From NCBI RefSeq assembly GCF_017603825.1, contig NZ_CP072014.1, positions 3,844,001-3,908,000 on the forward strand: a DNA stretch of 64,000 bases. Reading direction: 5' to 3'. The translations under genes and the position numbers were made by a program. This document shows positions 35,752 through 44,769 of this stretch, one piece after another; positions within the stretch are counted from its first letter, which is position 1, and each line of letters begins with the position of its first letter. Under the pieces are notes generated by a model. That model ran no database searches, was not told where the DNA came from, and saw only the letters and a list, made by a program, of their open reading frames with translations. Source of the DNA: Arthrobacter crystallopoietes (GTDB lineage Bacteria > Actinomycetota > Actinomycetes > Actinomycetales > Micrococcaceae).

Positions 35752-36429
35752 CTAACCTTGGCCAGCCTTGTATCCCACGCCGCGGACGGTCAGGACCACC
35801 TCGGGCGCTTCCGGATCCCGTTCGATCTTGGAACGCAGCCGCTGGACATGGACGTTGACCAACCGGGTGTCTGCAGCATGGCGGTAGCCCCAGACCTGTT
35901 CCAGGAGAAGTTCGCGGGTGAATACCTGCCAGGGTTTACGGGCCAGCGCAACCAGCAGGTCGAATTCCAGCGGCGTCAGCGAGATCTTCTCGTCGCCGCG
36001 GTGCACCACATGCCCTGCCACATCGATAACGACGTCGGCAATCCGCAGGGTTTCCGGCGCACGTTGGTCTCCGGGCCGCAGGCGGGCGCGCACGCGGGCC
36101 ACGAGTTCGGCAGGCTTGAAGGGCTTGGGCACATAGTCGTCTGCACCGGATTCCAGGCCGCGGACCACATCCGAGGTATCGGATTTTGCCGTCAGCATGA
36201 CAATAGGCACGTCGGACTCGCCGCGGATCAGCCGGCAGACTTCAATGCCGTCCATACCGGGCAGCATGAGGTCCAGGAGCACAAGGTCCGGCTTGGAGCT
36301 GCGGAATACCTCCACCGCCTTGCTTCCATCCGCGCAAAACACCGGGTCGAATCCGTCATTGCGCAGGACAATGCCGATCATTTCGGACAAAGCCTCATCA
36401 TCGTCTACGACAAGTATGCGTGCCTTCAT
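35752..36429 (-). CDS. mtrA: response regulator MtrA (OmpR family)
   Basis: A 225-residue response regulator. The receiver has acidic VVDDDEA at 7-13, phosphoacceptor Asp53 in LLDLMLPGMDG and conserved Lys in YVPKPF. The winged-helix DNA-binding domain includes LTPLEFDLLVALAR and TVRGVGYKAG. ATG at 36429 was chosen because the receiver starts there (MKARILVVDDD); a longer frame exists upstream. In other actinobacteria MtrA binds sites near oriC, dnaA and cell-wall genes. The promoter must lie in the 242-bp gap shared with the divergent membrane-protein gene. Confidence 0.97.
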   Translation of the reverse strand: MKARILVVDDDEALSEMIGIVLRNDGFDPVFCADGSKAVEVFRSSKPDLVLLDLMLPGMDGIEVCRLIRGESDVPIVMLTAKSDTSDVVRGLESGADDYVPKPFKPAELVARVRARLRPGDQRAPETLRIADVVIDVAGHVVHRGDEKISLTPLEFDLLVALARKPWQVFTRELLLEQVWGYRHAADTRLVNVHVQRLRSKIERDPEAPEVVLTVRGVGYKAGQG

Positions 36430-36671
36430 ATCTCCATATTCCCCTATTGGCCCTTGCAATGTCGCGTTGGGCACAGTGCAGTACAGCGCTATATTCCCTC
36501 CCGGTGACCCTTCGGCCGAGTGCTGAGTGAAGTTGGGAGACGGAAACTATAGGCTGTTGTGAGGCTAGCACTTCGTACGGCCGGTAAGCCTGCCGGCCGA
36601 CACGCCACGACGGCGGCACCTCGGCTCTCGCCGTGCGTTCCGGGTGCTCAACGATCAACAAGGGGAACTCC

Positions 36672-38072
36672 ATGGCTCAGGGATCAGACGGCGCCGCGCA
36701 GCAGCCGGAGCAGCCCGCTCCCGGTCAGCCCCAGCAGCCCGGCTCGTGGGGACAGGGCCAGCCCAACTCGTGGGGACAGGGCCAGCCCAACTCGTGGGGA
36801 CAGGGCCAGCCCGGCCAGCCGCAGTGGGGCCAACAGCCGCAGTGGGGCCAGCAGAGTCCTTACGGTGAGGGCGGTCCGCCGCCTTATGGGCAGCCCGCCG
36901 GGTGGCAGACTCCGCCGAATCCGTATGGTGGTTACAACGGCTATGTTGCTCCGCCGAAGCCGGGCGTCATTCCGCTGCGCCCCCTCGGCGTGGGCGAGAT
37001 CCTGGACGGCGCCTTCCAGGCGGCCCGCAAGAACGCGGCCGCTGTCTTCGGCACGGCCGTCCTGTTCCAGATCGGCATCAGCGTCCTGGCCTGGATCGCC
37101 GGCAGCCTGATCATTTCCCTGCTGGGCGGGCTCCAGGTCATGACCAATGAAGAGCTATCGGACGAATCGGCCATCGCCCTGGTGCTGTCCCTGGCGACCT
37201 CCTCGTTGGTACTGGGGCTGCTCTCCAGCGTCGGAATCCTGCTGCTGCAAGGCCTGCTGGCCATTCCGACGGCCCGCGCTACCGTCAACCAGAAAACGAG
37301 CTTCGGCCTGATGTGGTCACTGGCGCGAGGACGGGTCTGGGCTCTCATCGGCATGGGCCTGTTGTATCTGGTCCTGACCGTGGTCGCGCTGGTGGCAGTC
37401 ATTGCCGGCTCATTCTTCCTCGCCGACCAGCTCGGCGTGACCTCGGTATGGATCATCGTCGGGATCATTCTGGCCCTGACCTTCCTGAGTATCTGGATCG
37501 GCGTCAAGCTGATGCTGGCACCCGCCGTCGTCGTTATGGAGCGCAAGGGCATCATTGGTGCTTTCGTCCGGTCCTGGCAGCTGACCAACCGCAGCTGGTG
37601 GCGGACCTTCGGCATCGTGCTGCTGTGCACCATCATTGTCGGCGTCATCACCTCGGTGATCAGCATGCCGATCTCCTTCCTGATCGGCATTGCCGGACCG
37701 GCCATGGGAGACCCGTCCGATCCGGAAGCAATGCTCACCGCGATGGGTCCCTTGACGCTGGTCTCCATGCTGGTTTCCTCGCTGTTCTCCGCGATCGGCT
37801 ACGCCTTCCAGGCCGCGGTCATCGCCCTGGTCTACACCGACCTGCGGATCCGCCGCGAGGGGTTTGATGTTGTCCTGCTCCGTGAACATGAGCAGGCCGC
37901 GGGACGCGAAACCCGAACCATCCCGGGCCTCGGCTCCGTCGCCGGAGATGCCGCAAGCTTCGATGCCTCCGGACCGTTCGGGCCGTCGGGCCCGGCGGGT
38001 CATTCGGGTCCGGCAAGCCAACCGGGCCAACCCGGCCCGTCCGGGTATCCGAGCAGTCCCGGAGCGCCGTGA
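36672..38072 (+). CDS. multi-pass membrane protein with GPDPase-type membrane domain
   Basis: A 466-residue protein. Residues 1-100 are Gln/Pro/Gly-rich and include three tandem copies of SWGQGQPN and QWGQQ pairs. About six hydrophobic segments follow, with conserved PLGVGEILDGAFQAARKN before the first, typical of the glycerophosphoryl diester phosphodiesterase membrane domain. The C-terminus is again disordered (GPSGPAGHSGPASQPGQ). An aggggaa ribosome site precedes the ATG. Its stop overlaps the start of the DUF4129 gene, so it heads the MoxR operon. No catalytic phosphodiesterase domain is present; role unknown. Confidence 0.8.
   Translation: MAQGSDGAAQQPEQPAPGQPQQPGSWGQGQPNSWGQGQPNSWGQGQPGQPQWGQQPQWGQQSPYGEGGPPPYGQPAGWQTPPNPYGGYNGYVAPPKPGVIPLRPLGVGEILDGAFQAARKNAAAVFGTAVLFQIGISVLAWIAGSLIISLLGGLQVMTNEELSDESAIALVLSLATSSLVLGLLSSVGILLLQGLLAIPTARATVNQKTSFGLMWSLARGRVWALIGMGLLYLVLTVVALVAVIAGSFFLADQLGVTSVWIIVGIILALTFLSIWIGVKLMLAPAVVVMERKGIIGAFVRSWQLTNRSWWRTFGIVLLCTIIVGVITSVISMPISFLIGIAGPAMGDPSDPEAMLTAMGPLTLVSMLVSSLFSAIGYAFQAAVIALVYTDLRIRREGFDVVLLREHEQAAGRETRTIPGLGSVAGDAASFDASGPFGPSGPAGHSGPASQPGQPGPSGYPSSPGAP
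36743..36814 (+). repeat. three 24-bp in-frame tandem repeats
   Basis: Three consecutive 24-bp units encode SWGQGQPN. Copies one and two are identical and the third differs only in its last two bases. Near-perfect identity suggests recent expansion and possible length variation between strains. Confidence 0.85.
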
Positions 38073-38773
38073 GCGCGGGCTATTCGGCCGTTCCGCCGGT
38101 TTTTTCGCTGCCTCCGGTTCCTGCCGCCGTCCCTCCGGTGGCGCCCGGAGAGGACGAAGCGCGCGAACTGCTCATCCGTGAGCTGGCCAAGGAGCCGTAC
38201 CAGGAGGCCAAGCCGGGACTGCTCGACCGGATACTAACGGCGATCACCGATTGGTTTACCGATCTCATCGAGTCCCTGGAGGGAGTGAGCCCGAACCTGG
38301 GGACGGCACTGATCGTCCTGGCGGCAGTGGTAGTCATCGGCGCCGCCATCTGGTTGGTCCGCCCGCGGCTGAACGCCCGCAAGCGCGCCGCCGCCGAGGT
38401 CTTCGACGACACCGTCCAGCTCACCGCGGCCGAACACCGACGGCGGGCAGCAGCTGCCGCGGCCAGGCAGGAGTGGAACACGGCCGTCGCCGAGGAATTC
38501 CGCGCGTTGGTCCGGGCAATGGAGGAACGCGTCATCCTGCAGCCCCAGCCCGGCCAGACGGCCGACGAAGCCGCTGCCAGCATCGCGCCGGCATTCCCCG
38601 GGCACGCTGCCGAAGTCCGGCGCAGTGCAGCCCTGTTCGACGGCGTGCGCTATGGCAACGTCCCGGCGTCGGAGCAGGACTACAACGCGGTGCTCGGCCT
38701 GGGCAACGCTCTCGCAGGAACCAGTCCTGTGTTGGGCCCGGGCGCACCGTCGGATCTGGCGGTGCCGCGATGA
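38069..38773 (+). CDS. DUF4129 domain membrane protein
   Basis: A 234-residue protein with one central membrane helix (about 78-96). The C-terminal cytoplasmic DUF4129 region (about 110-205) contains RQEWNTAVAEEFRALVRAMEERVIL and QPGQTADEAA. Starts with GTG inside the stop of the preceding gene and ends in an ATGA overlap with the next. DUF4129 proteins are regularly encoded beside DUF58 and MoxR genes, sometimes fused to transglutaminase domains; no transglutaminase is seen here. Biochemical role unknown. Confidence 0.82.
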   Translation: MSAGYSAVPPVFSLPPVPAAVPPVAPGEDEARELLIRELAKEPYQEAKPGLLDRILTAITDWFTDLIESLEGVSPNLGTALIVLAAVVVIGAAIWLVRPRLNARKRAAAEVFDDTVQLTAAEHRRRAAAAAARQEWNTAVAEEFRALVRAMEERVILQPQPGQTADEAAASIAPAFPGHAAEVRRSAALFDGVRYGNVPASEQDYNAVLGLGNALAGTSPVLGPGAPSDLAVPR

Positions 38774-40011
38774 GCCAGGCAACGGCCACGCGCGCATCGG
38801 CAGACAACATTGATGGCAGCGGCGAGGAGCAGACAGCGTGGTCGTTGGGGAGGCAGCGGCTTCGCCGGTGGGCTTTCTGGCTGCTGCTGGGCGTGCTGCT
38901 GATCGCTGCCGTCCTCGTCCAGCTGCTGCGCTCACCAGCGGCCGACCGCGAGGACCTTTCCCCCGCCAACCCTGCCCCCAATGGCGCCATGGCGGTGGCC
39001 GAGGTGCTTCGGCAGCAAGGCGTTGAGGTGATTTCCACGGATTCGCTGGACGAGACGCTGGCCGCTCTGGATGACGGCGGAACCCTGCTGTTCCACGACA
39101 CCAACAACTACCTGGAACCGGAGCAGCTGGCCCGGCTGTCCGACCATGGCGGCCGCACGGTCCTGGTCCGGCCCGGCTTCCAGCACCTGCAGGAACTGGC
39201 GCCGGAGATCAGTGCGGCTGGACGGGTTCCCGAGGAGGGCGGCCCGTTGGCCGCGGAATGCCTGACCAACGACGACGGCGCGGGCAGTCCGGTGCCGGAC
39301 GGACCGGATTCCGGGACGCTGCCAGCCGGGAGCATCAGCCGCGGCGGCCTGGGCTACCGGGGCCCCGTCATGTGCTTCACGTTCGAAACCGGAGCCGAAC
39401 CGGCAGCTTCCTATGTCACTTCGGCGGACGGCGGAACGATAGTGCTTGGCGCCGGCCATGTCCTGAGCAATGAGCAGATTGTCGAGCGGGGCAATGCCGC
39501 CCTGGCCCTGAACACCCTGGGCAGTGCAGACCGGCTCGTCTGGTACCGGCCGTCGCTGTCGGACCTCGCCGCTGCGGAGGAACCGCAAAACCCGCTGGCG
39601 CTGTTGCCGGCCTGGGTCGCCCCCGTCACGCTGTGGCTGCTGGCCGTGGGTGCGCTGGCCATGCTGTGGAAGGGACGGCGCCTGGGCAAGCTGATCCAGG
39701 AGCCGCTGCCCGTCGTCGTACCCGCCGCGGAAACCGCAGCCGGACGCGCCCGGCTGTACCAGGACTCCAAATCCATCCGGCGCGCAGCCGCCAACCTGCG
39801 CGCGGCAACCCTGACCCGGCTTTCTGCGAAGCTGCGCCTGGGCTCCGGAAGTAGTGCGGCCGCCGTCGTCGACGCCGTGGCCCGGCACAGCAACCGACCC
39901 CCCGCCGAGCTGGACCGGTTGCTGCGGACCTACATCCCCGAAAGCGAATCCCAGCTGGTGGACTGGGCACAGAACCTGCAATCCCTAGAGAAAGAGATCC
40001 TGGACCAATGA
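38770..40011 (+). CDS. DUF4350 domain membrane protein
   Basis: A 413-residue protein with one N-terminal membrane helix (about 34-55) and one near 280-300. The extracytoplasmic DUF4350 domain lies between them (NPAPNGAMAVAEVLRQQGVEV, then GTLLFHDTNNYLEPEQLARL), resembling a glutamine-amidotransferase-like fold used in MoxR-associated proteins. A cytoplasmic tail carries ARLYQDSKSIRRAAANLRA. Start and stop both overlap neighbours by 4 bp, so production is coupled with DUF4129 and MoxR. Confidence 0.82.
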   Translation: MSQATATRASADNIDGSGEEQTAWSLGRQRLRRWAFWLLLGVLLIAAVLVQLLRSPAADREDLSPANPAPNGAMAVAEVLRQQGVEVISTDSLDETLAALDDGGTLLFHDTNNYLEPEQLARLSDHGGRTVLVRPGFQHLQELAPEISAAGRVPEEGGPLAAECLTNDDGAGSPVPDGPDSGTLPAGSISRGGLGYRGPVMCFTFETGAEPAASYVTSADGGTIVLGAGHVLSNEQIVERGNAALALNTLGSADRLVWYRPSLSDLAAAEEPQNPLALLPAWVAPVTLWLLAVGALAMLWKGRRLGKLIQEPLPVVVPAAETAAGRARLYQDSKSIRRAAANLRAATLTRLSAKLRLGSGSSAAAVVDAVARHSNRPPAELDRLLRTYIPESESQLVDWAQNLQSLEKEILDQ

Positions 40012-41075
40012 GCGACTATCCGCAGCAGGCCCCCGGTTCCATGGCGGGCACCGCGGCGCAGCGATCCGCCTCGGCAGATGGACCGGCCGCCTCCCAGCCC
40101 GATCCGGCTGGTCCCGGCACCTCCGACGACCGCCTCCGCCAGGCGCTGCTGGATGTTCGCAGCGAGGTAGCCAAGGCGGTGGTCGGCCAGGACGCCACGG
40201 TGACCGGACTGCTCATCGCCCTGCTCTCCCATGGCCATGTGTTGCTTGAGGGCGTTCCGGGTGTGGCCAAGACACTGCTGATCCGCACCTTGTCCGCCGC
40301 GCTGAGCCTGGATACCAAGCGCGTGCAGTTCACCCCGGACCTCATGCCCGGCGACGTAACAGGCTCGCTCATTTACGACGCGCACACTGCCGAATTCACC
40401 TTCCGCCACGGCCCGGTCTTCACCAACATCCTGCTGGCCGACGAGATCAACCGAACGCCGCCGAAGACCCAGGCTTCCCTCCTCGAGGCGATGGAAGAGC
40501 GTCAGGTGTCGGTGGACGGCGTGCCCCGGAAGCTGCCCGAACCGTTCATTGTCGCCGCCACGCAGAACCCCATCGAGTACGAAGGCACCTATCCGCTGCC
40601 CGAGGCCCAGCTGGACCGTTTCCTGCTGAAAATGACGATGAACCTGCCGGACCGCGATGCCGAGATCGAGATCATCCGCCGCCACAGCATGGGCTTCGAC
40701 CCCCGTGATCTGCAGGCCGCCGGCGTACGGCCCGTTGCCTCGGTCGAGGACCTGGCCCGGGCCCGGGCGGCCGTCGCGCGCGTCAGCATCTCCGCTGAGG
40801 TGCTCGGCTACATCGTCGACATCACCCGCGCCACCCGTTCCGCGCCGAGCTTCCAGCTCGGGGTCTCGCCGCGCGGCGCTACCGCCTTGCTCAACACGGC
40901 CAAAGCCTGGGCGTGGCTCTCAAGCCGCAGCTACGTCACACCGGACGACGTGAAGGCCCTGACCCTGCCGGCTCTGCGGCACCGCGTCGGACTGCGCCCC
41001 GAAGCGCAGATGGACGGCGTCCAGGTCGATGATGTGCTGCACAGCATCCTGGCCACCGTTCCGGTTCCCCGTTGA
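40008..41075 (+). CDS. moxR: MoxR-family AAA+ ATPase
   Basis: A 355-residue AAA+ chaperone-like ATPase. After a disordered N-terminus (about 1-40) come Walker A GVPGVAKTLL, Walker B ILLADEINRTPPKTQASLLE, sensor 1 VAATQNPIEYEGTYPLPEAQLDRF and the C-terminal lid. MoxR proteins act with DUF58/VWA partners in maturation of enzymes or envelope complexes. Overlap with the DUF4350 stop and the adjacent DUF58 gene make this a typical MoxR operon. Substrate unknown. Confidence 0.95.
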   Translation: MSDYPQQAPGSMAGTAAQRSASADGPAASQPDPAGPGTSDDRLRQALLDVRSEVAKAVVGQDATVTGLLIALLSHGHVLLEGVPGVAKTLLIRTLSAALSLDTKRVQFTPDLMPGDVTGSLIYDAHTAEFTFRHGPVFTNILLADEINRTPPKTQASLLEAMEERQVSVDGVPRKLPEPFIVAATQNPIEYEGTYPLPEAQLDRFLLKMTMNLPDRDAEIEIIRRHSMGFDPRDLQAAGVRPVASVEDLARARAAVARVSISAEVLGYIVDITRATRSAPSFQLGVSPRGATALLNTAKAWAWLSSRSYVTPDDVKALTLPALRHRVGLRPEAQMDGVQVDDVLHSILATVPVPR

Positions 41076-41090
41076 TGTGATGGGACTCCA

Positions 41091-42383
41091 ATGGCGCTGA
41101 CCGGACGCTTTATCCTGCTGGCACTGGCCGGCATCTTCCCGCTGATCCTGTTCCCAACGGGACAGACTGCCCTGTGGTGGTGCCTGTTTCTGGCCGTGGT
41201 GCTGGCAGCCGACCTGGGTTTGGCCGGCTCGCCGCGAAAGATCGGCCTGGAACGCCGCATACCCTCGAGCGTCCGCCTGACAGAAGAATGCACCGCGGAA
41301 CTGCTGCTGACGAACCACGGGACCCGCAAGCTGAAAGCGCTCCTGCGGGACGGCTGGCAGCCTTCCGCCGGTGCCATTAACCCGATCCAGCGGATCAGCA
41401 TTCCAGCGGGCGAGCGGCGGTTGCTTGCTGTCCGGCTCCGTCCCGAACGGCGCGGCGATCTGCTGGCGCACCACGTAGCCGTGCGATCGCTGGGCCCGCT
41501 GGGCCTGGCCGCCCGACAGCTCTCCGTCCAGGCCCCCGCCCGGCTGCGGGTGCTCCCGCCTTTCCACGCCAAACGGCATCTGCCCTCGAAACTGCGCAAG
41601 CTGCGCGAGCTGGACGGCAAGGCTGCCGTCCAGATTAGAGGTGCCGGGACCGAGTTCGATTCCCTGCGCGACTATGTCCGCGGCGACGACGTCCGCTCGA
41701 TCGACTGGCGTGCCACCGCCAGGCGGCAGGCCGTCGTCGTACGCACGTGGCGTCCGGAACGCGACCGTCGAGTGGTAATCGTGCTGGACACCTCGCGGAC
41801 CGCGGCGGCAAGGATCGACAACGAACCCAGGCTGGACACCGGCATCGAAGCGTCCCTGCTGCTGGCGGCTCTGGCCGAGCGGGGCGGGGACCGCGTGGAT
41901 TTCCTCGCGTTCGACCGCAGGGCCCGCGCAACGGTCAGGTCGGCCTCCAAAGGGAACCTGCTCAACCAGTTGGTCAATGCGATGGCCACGGTGGAGCCGG
42001 AGCTCATCGAAGCAGACTGGTCCCAGATCCCCGCACAGGTCCACAATATCTCCTCCCACCGTTCCCTGGTGGTGCTGCTGACTTCGCTGGATTCGGGCTC
42101 GGCCGAGGAATCCCTGCTGCCGATGCTGGCCCAGCTGACTGCCAAGCATGTGGTGGTGGTCGCCTCCGTCCGGGATCCGCTGCTGGATGAGCTGCGGGCT
42201 GAGCGCGGCACCGCCACCGATGTTTTCCGGGCCGCCGCCGCGGAACGCGCACTCCTGGACCGGGCGGCCATCACCCAGCAGATCAAGCAGCTCGGGGCCG
42301 AGGTGGTGGACGCGGATCCGCACCAGCTGCCGCCCCAGCTGGCCGATACGTATATCCGGCTCAAAGCCGCCGGCCGGCTATAG
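41091..42383 (+). CDS. DUF58 domain protein, MoxR partner
   Basis: A 430-residue protein with two closely spaced N-terminal membrane segments (about 5-40). The DUF58 signature FDSLRDYVRGDDVRSIDWRA is at about 184-203, followed by a von Willebrand A-like domain with VVIVLDTSRTAA. Such proteins pair with MoxR ATPases. It begins 15 bp after moxR and is followed 9 bp later by the DUF4166-like gene. The VWA-like fold has a DTS in place of the canonical DxSxS metal site. Confidence 0.9.
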   Translation: MALTGRFILLALAGIFPLILFPTGQTALWWCLFLAVVLAADLGLAGSPRKIGLERRIPSSVRLTEECTAELLLTNHGTRKLKALLRDGWQPSAGAINPIQRISIPAGERRLLAVRLRPERRGDLLAHHVAVRSLGPLGLAARQLSVQAPARLRVLPPFHAKRHLPSKLRKLRELDGKAAVQIRGAGTEFDSLRDYVRGDDVRSIDWRATARRQAVVVRTWRPERDRRVVIVLDTSRTAAARIDNEPRLDTGIEASLLLAALAERGGDRVDFLAFDRRARATVRSASKGNLLNQLVNAMATVEPELIEADWSQIPAQVHNISSHRSLVVLLTSLDSGSAEESLLPMLAQLTAKHVVVVASVRDPLLDELRAERGTATDVFRAAAAERALLDRAAITQQIKQLGAEVVDADPHQLPPQLADTYIRLKAAGRL

Positions 42384-42392
42384 GAGATCCGG

Positions 42393-43037
42393 ATGGCTTC
42401 GGTCTACCAGCTGGCCATGGGCCAGGACTTCGCCCTGCTGCAACCCGAGCTGCAGGAGTATTTCAGCCTGGCGTCGGATTCCGGCCCGGCCGCTGCCGGC
42501 GGTGACGCCGTTGGTCTCGGCACGGGGATTTTCGACGTCGCCGGCTGTCCGCGTCCGGCGCTCCGCCCGCTCCTGCGGCTGGCAGGCCGGGACAACGCGC
42601 TCTTCCCGGAATACGAGCGGGACGTACCGTTCAGCATTGAAAACCGTGCCCATCCGGACGCTGACGGCAGGCCCGCCCTTACCGCCGTCCGGACCATTGA
42701 TTTCGAAGGCGTCCGCCGGACCATGCAGGACACGACGGTGTGGGAGGACCGGGCCGGACTGACAGACGTGCTGGGTCGCAGCGGCGCCGTGCGGACCGAC
42801 CTGGCCTGCGCGGCCGGAGCCGACGGACGGATGCGGCTGGTCTCCCGCCGCACCAGCATTGGCGCCGGCCGGTTCCGGCTGGGCCTGCCGATGCTGCTGG
42901 AAGCCGCGGCCTTCACCGAGCAATGGTGGGACCGCTCCGAAGGCCGCTTCCGGATCCGCACCAAGGTACTGCAACGCCAGATGGGCACCATACTTGAGTA
43001 CCAGGGATCGTTCTCCTACCGGCTGGTGCGCTCCTAG
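42393..43037 (+). CDS. DUF4166-like protein
   Basis: A 214-residue soluble protein. YQLAMGQDFALLQPELQEYF at the N-terminus, RPALRPLLRLAGRDNALFPE, VPFSIEN and a late FRIRTKVLQRQMGTILEYQG match the DUF4166 pattern, a lipocalin/START-like beta-rich domain often fused to saccharopine-dehydrogenase-like proteins. The ribosome site aggagatccgg is strong, and the 9-bp gap ties it to the MoxR operon, an unusual partner for this domain. Function unknown. Confidence 0.65.
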   Translation: MASVYQLAMGQDFALLQPELQEYFSLASDSGPAAAGGDAVGLGTGIFDVAGCPRPALRPLLRLAGRDNALFPEYERDVPFSIENRAHPDADGRPALTAVRTIDFEGVRRTMQDTTVWEDRAGLTDVLGRSGAVRTDLACAAGADGRMRLVSRRTSIGAGRFRLGLPMLLEAAAFTEQWWDRSEGRFRIRTKVLQRQMGTILEYQGSFSYRLVRS

Positions 43038-43097
43038 CCGTTGAGCGGCAGTCCGCGGGGGCAGTCCGCCTAGTGCCGAGCAGCTGTCCGGTTTAAT

Positions 43098-44165
43098 CTA
43101 TCCTTCGGCGACAACCTGGTTCAGCGCATCCGCGCTTTGGCTTAGCCTCGCCAGAATCCGGCGGGCCGCCTCAGGCGACTGCGCGGCCAGTCCGGTTGAC
43201 GGGGTGAGCCGAAGCTGGGGCAGCCTCGACACGGGGAGCCCGAGCTGCCGCCACGGGCGCAGGACGGAATCCACGATGGCGGTAACGCGCGCAAGCTCCC
43301 GGACGGGACGGCCGGCCTGCACCGCCCCCAGCCAAATGCCCTTGTCCGCTTCGGCCGCTGCTGCCAGTGCCTCCCACTGGCCGGTGGTCAAACCCTCAAG
43401 CGGAACGGCGACGCCGTCCATGCCGCCGTCCAGGACCAGATCGAACGGAGCATCCGCCACCGGCAGCGCCACGACTACTTGCCGGGCGCCGGCAGCGTGC
43501 AGCGAGTCCGCCAGTTGGCGCCACTGGATACTCACCTCGTGTTCGGGAACAGCCCGCAGGGTGCGGTAACCGCTGGCCGTCGGAATCGCGCCGGCCAGGA
43601 CCAGCGCAATCTCGGGCTCGTCCACTTGGACGATGATGTCCGCGCCGGGCACCGCCGTGCGGACCCGCTGCAGATGCTCGACGACGCCGGCGGCCAGGGA
43701 CTCGGCAATGTCGCGGCGCGCGCCGCTGTCCAGCAGAGCCCGTTCGCCATTGTGCAGATACAGATTGGCCGCCATGGAGAGCGGTCCGCGGCACTGCAGC
43801 TTCAGCTGTGAACCGGGATTCTCTTCTGCGCCGGCAACGTCTGCCAGAACGTTCACGTCGGTACTCAGCGCAGACACCGCCCGGCGGTGGTCCAGCCCCG
43901 GTCGGTCAACCAGCCGCCAGCCGTGGGGCTGGAGATCTACGGCCAGTTCCAGCAGCATGGCAGCGGTACGGCCCACCGGATCGGAGCCGACGCCCCGGTC
44001 CGGCAGTTCCACCAGATGCGGTAGGTTCGGCTCCCCCAGCTCGCCGCGGATAATCGGAACCGCTTCCGCCGCATCGGTGCCCGGCCAGCTGCCCAGCCCG
44101 GTAGCGCTGACGGACAGTACAGTATGGTCCGGCGCTGCCGGAGGTACTTCTCGTTGGCTGGTCAT
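43098..44165 (-). CDS. cobalamin-independent methionine synthase-like protein lacking zinc ligands
   Basis: A 355-residue TIM-barrel protein resembling the C-terminal catalytic half of MetE. TGLGSWPGTDAAEAVPIIRGELG opens the barrel, QLKLQCRGPLSMAAN matches the MetE KGPLT region, and IVQVDEPEIALVLAG corresponds to the QIDEPAL strand. The HxC zinc motif expected further on is replaced by VVVALPVADAP, and I see no matching C-terminal cysteine. It overlaps the chorismate mutase gene by 4 bp. It is therefore unlikely to be a standard methionine synthase; it may be a structural paralogue with another function. Confidence 0.75.
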   Translation of the reverse strand: MTSQREVPPAAPDHTVLSVSATGLGSWPGTDAAEAVPIIRGELGEPNLPHLVELPDRGVGSDPVGRTAAMLLELAVDLQPHGWRLVDRPGLDHRRAVSALSTDVNVLADVAGAEENPGSQLKLQCRGPLSMAANLYLHNGERALLDSGARRDIAESLAAGVVEHLQRVRTAVPGADIIVQVDEPEIALVLAGAIPTASGYRTLRAVPEHEVSIQWRQLADSLHAAGARQVVVALPVADAPFDLVLDGGMDGVAVPLEGLTTGQWEALAAAAEADKGIWLGAVQAGRPVRELARVTAIVDSVLRPWRQLGLPVSRLPQLRLTPSTGLAAQSPEAARRILARLSQSADALNQVVAEG

Positions 44166-44563
44166 ACTCCGGCGGACTCGTCCTGTTCGGCATCGCGGCT
44201 GGTACTGCCATTGTGTTCGTTGGAAATGGCCTGGTGATGCCTGATGACCTCGGAAATGATGAAGTTCAGGAATTTTTCGGCAAATGCCGGGTCGAGGTGC
44301 GCTTCCTCTGCCAGGCGCCGCAGCCTGGTGATCTGGGCTGCCTCCCGGTCAGGGTCTGCCGCCGGCAGCTTGTAACGTGCTTTGAGGTATCCCACCCGCT
44401 GCGTGGCCTTGAACCGCTCCGCCAGGAGATACACGAGCGTCGCATCGATGTTGTCGATACTGCCCCGCACTGACAACAGCTCCGCCATGATCTCAGGGGC
44501 AACCTCTCCGGACAAGGAGCTGGCCGACGGATCGAAATCTTCAGCAAAGCGTGGTTCAGTCAT
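44162..44563 (-). CDS. AroQ-type chorismate mutase
   Basis: A 133-residue all-helical enzyme converting chorismate to prephenate for Phe/Tyr synthesis. LLSVRGSIDNIDATLVYLLAERFKATQRVGYLKARYKLPAADPDREAAQITRLRRLA carries the expected active-site pattern: Arg in the first helix, Arg/Lys in the AERF...VGYLKA segment and the DxxRE motif. There is no signal peptide, so it is the cytoplasmic form. It precedes and overlaps the MetE-like gene on the same strand. Confidence 0.9.
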   Translation of the reverse strand: MTEPRFAEDFDPSASSLSGEVAPEIMAELLSVRGSIDNIDATLVYLLAERFKATQRVGYLKARYKLPAADPDREAAQITRLRRLAEEAHLDPAFAEKFLNFIISEVIRHHQAISNEHNGSTSRDAEQDESAGV

Positions 44564-44769
44564 GCGTCCAGTCTAGGGTTTCGCCGTCGGGCTTTGCGTC
44601 CTCTGGACTCAGTATGAAGCCGCCGGGCGGACCTGGCCGGCAAGTCCGCCATGACGAAGACGAACATCAGCCCGGCGGACGCATGGCGACCGCCGGCGTG
44701 AACATCATCAGTACGAATACACCCCGAAGAGCGGGTCTCCAGCCCGCAGCCATGACGCCAGCCTAGAGC

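Noticed and set aside
44564-44769. Possible small gene in the gap between mnmA and chorismate mutase
   Set aside because: Frames there lack a ribosome site and coding-like composition. Only a weak GCGGG/CCCGC hairpin near 44731-44747 is visible.
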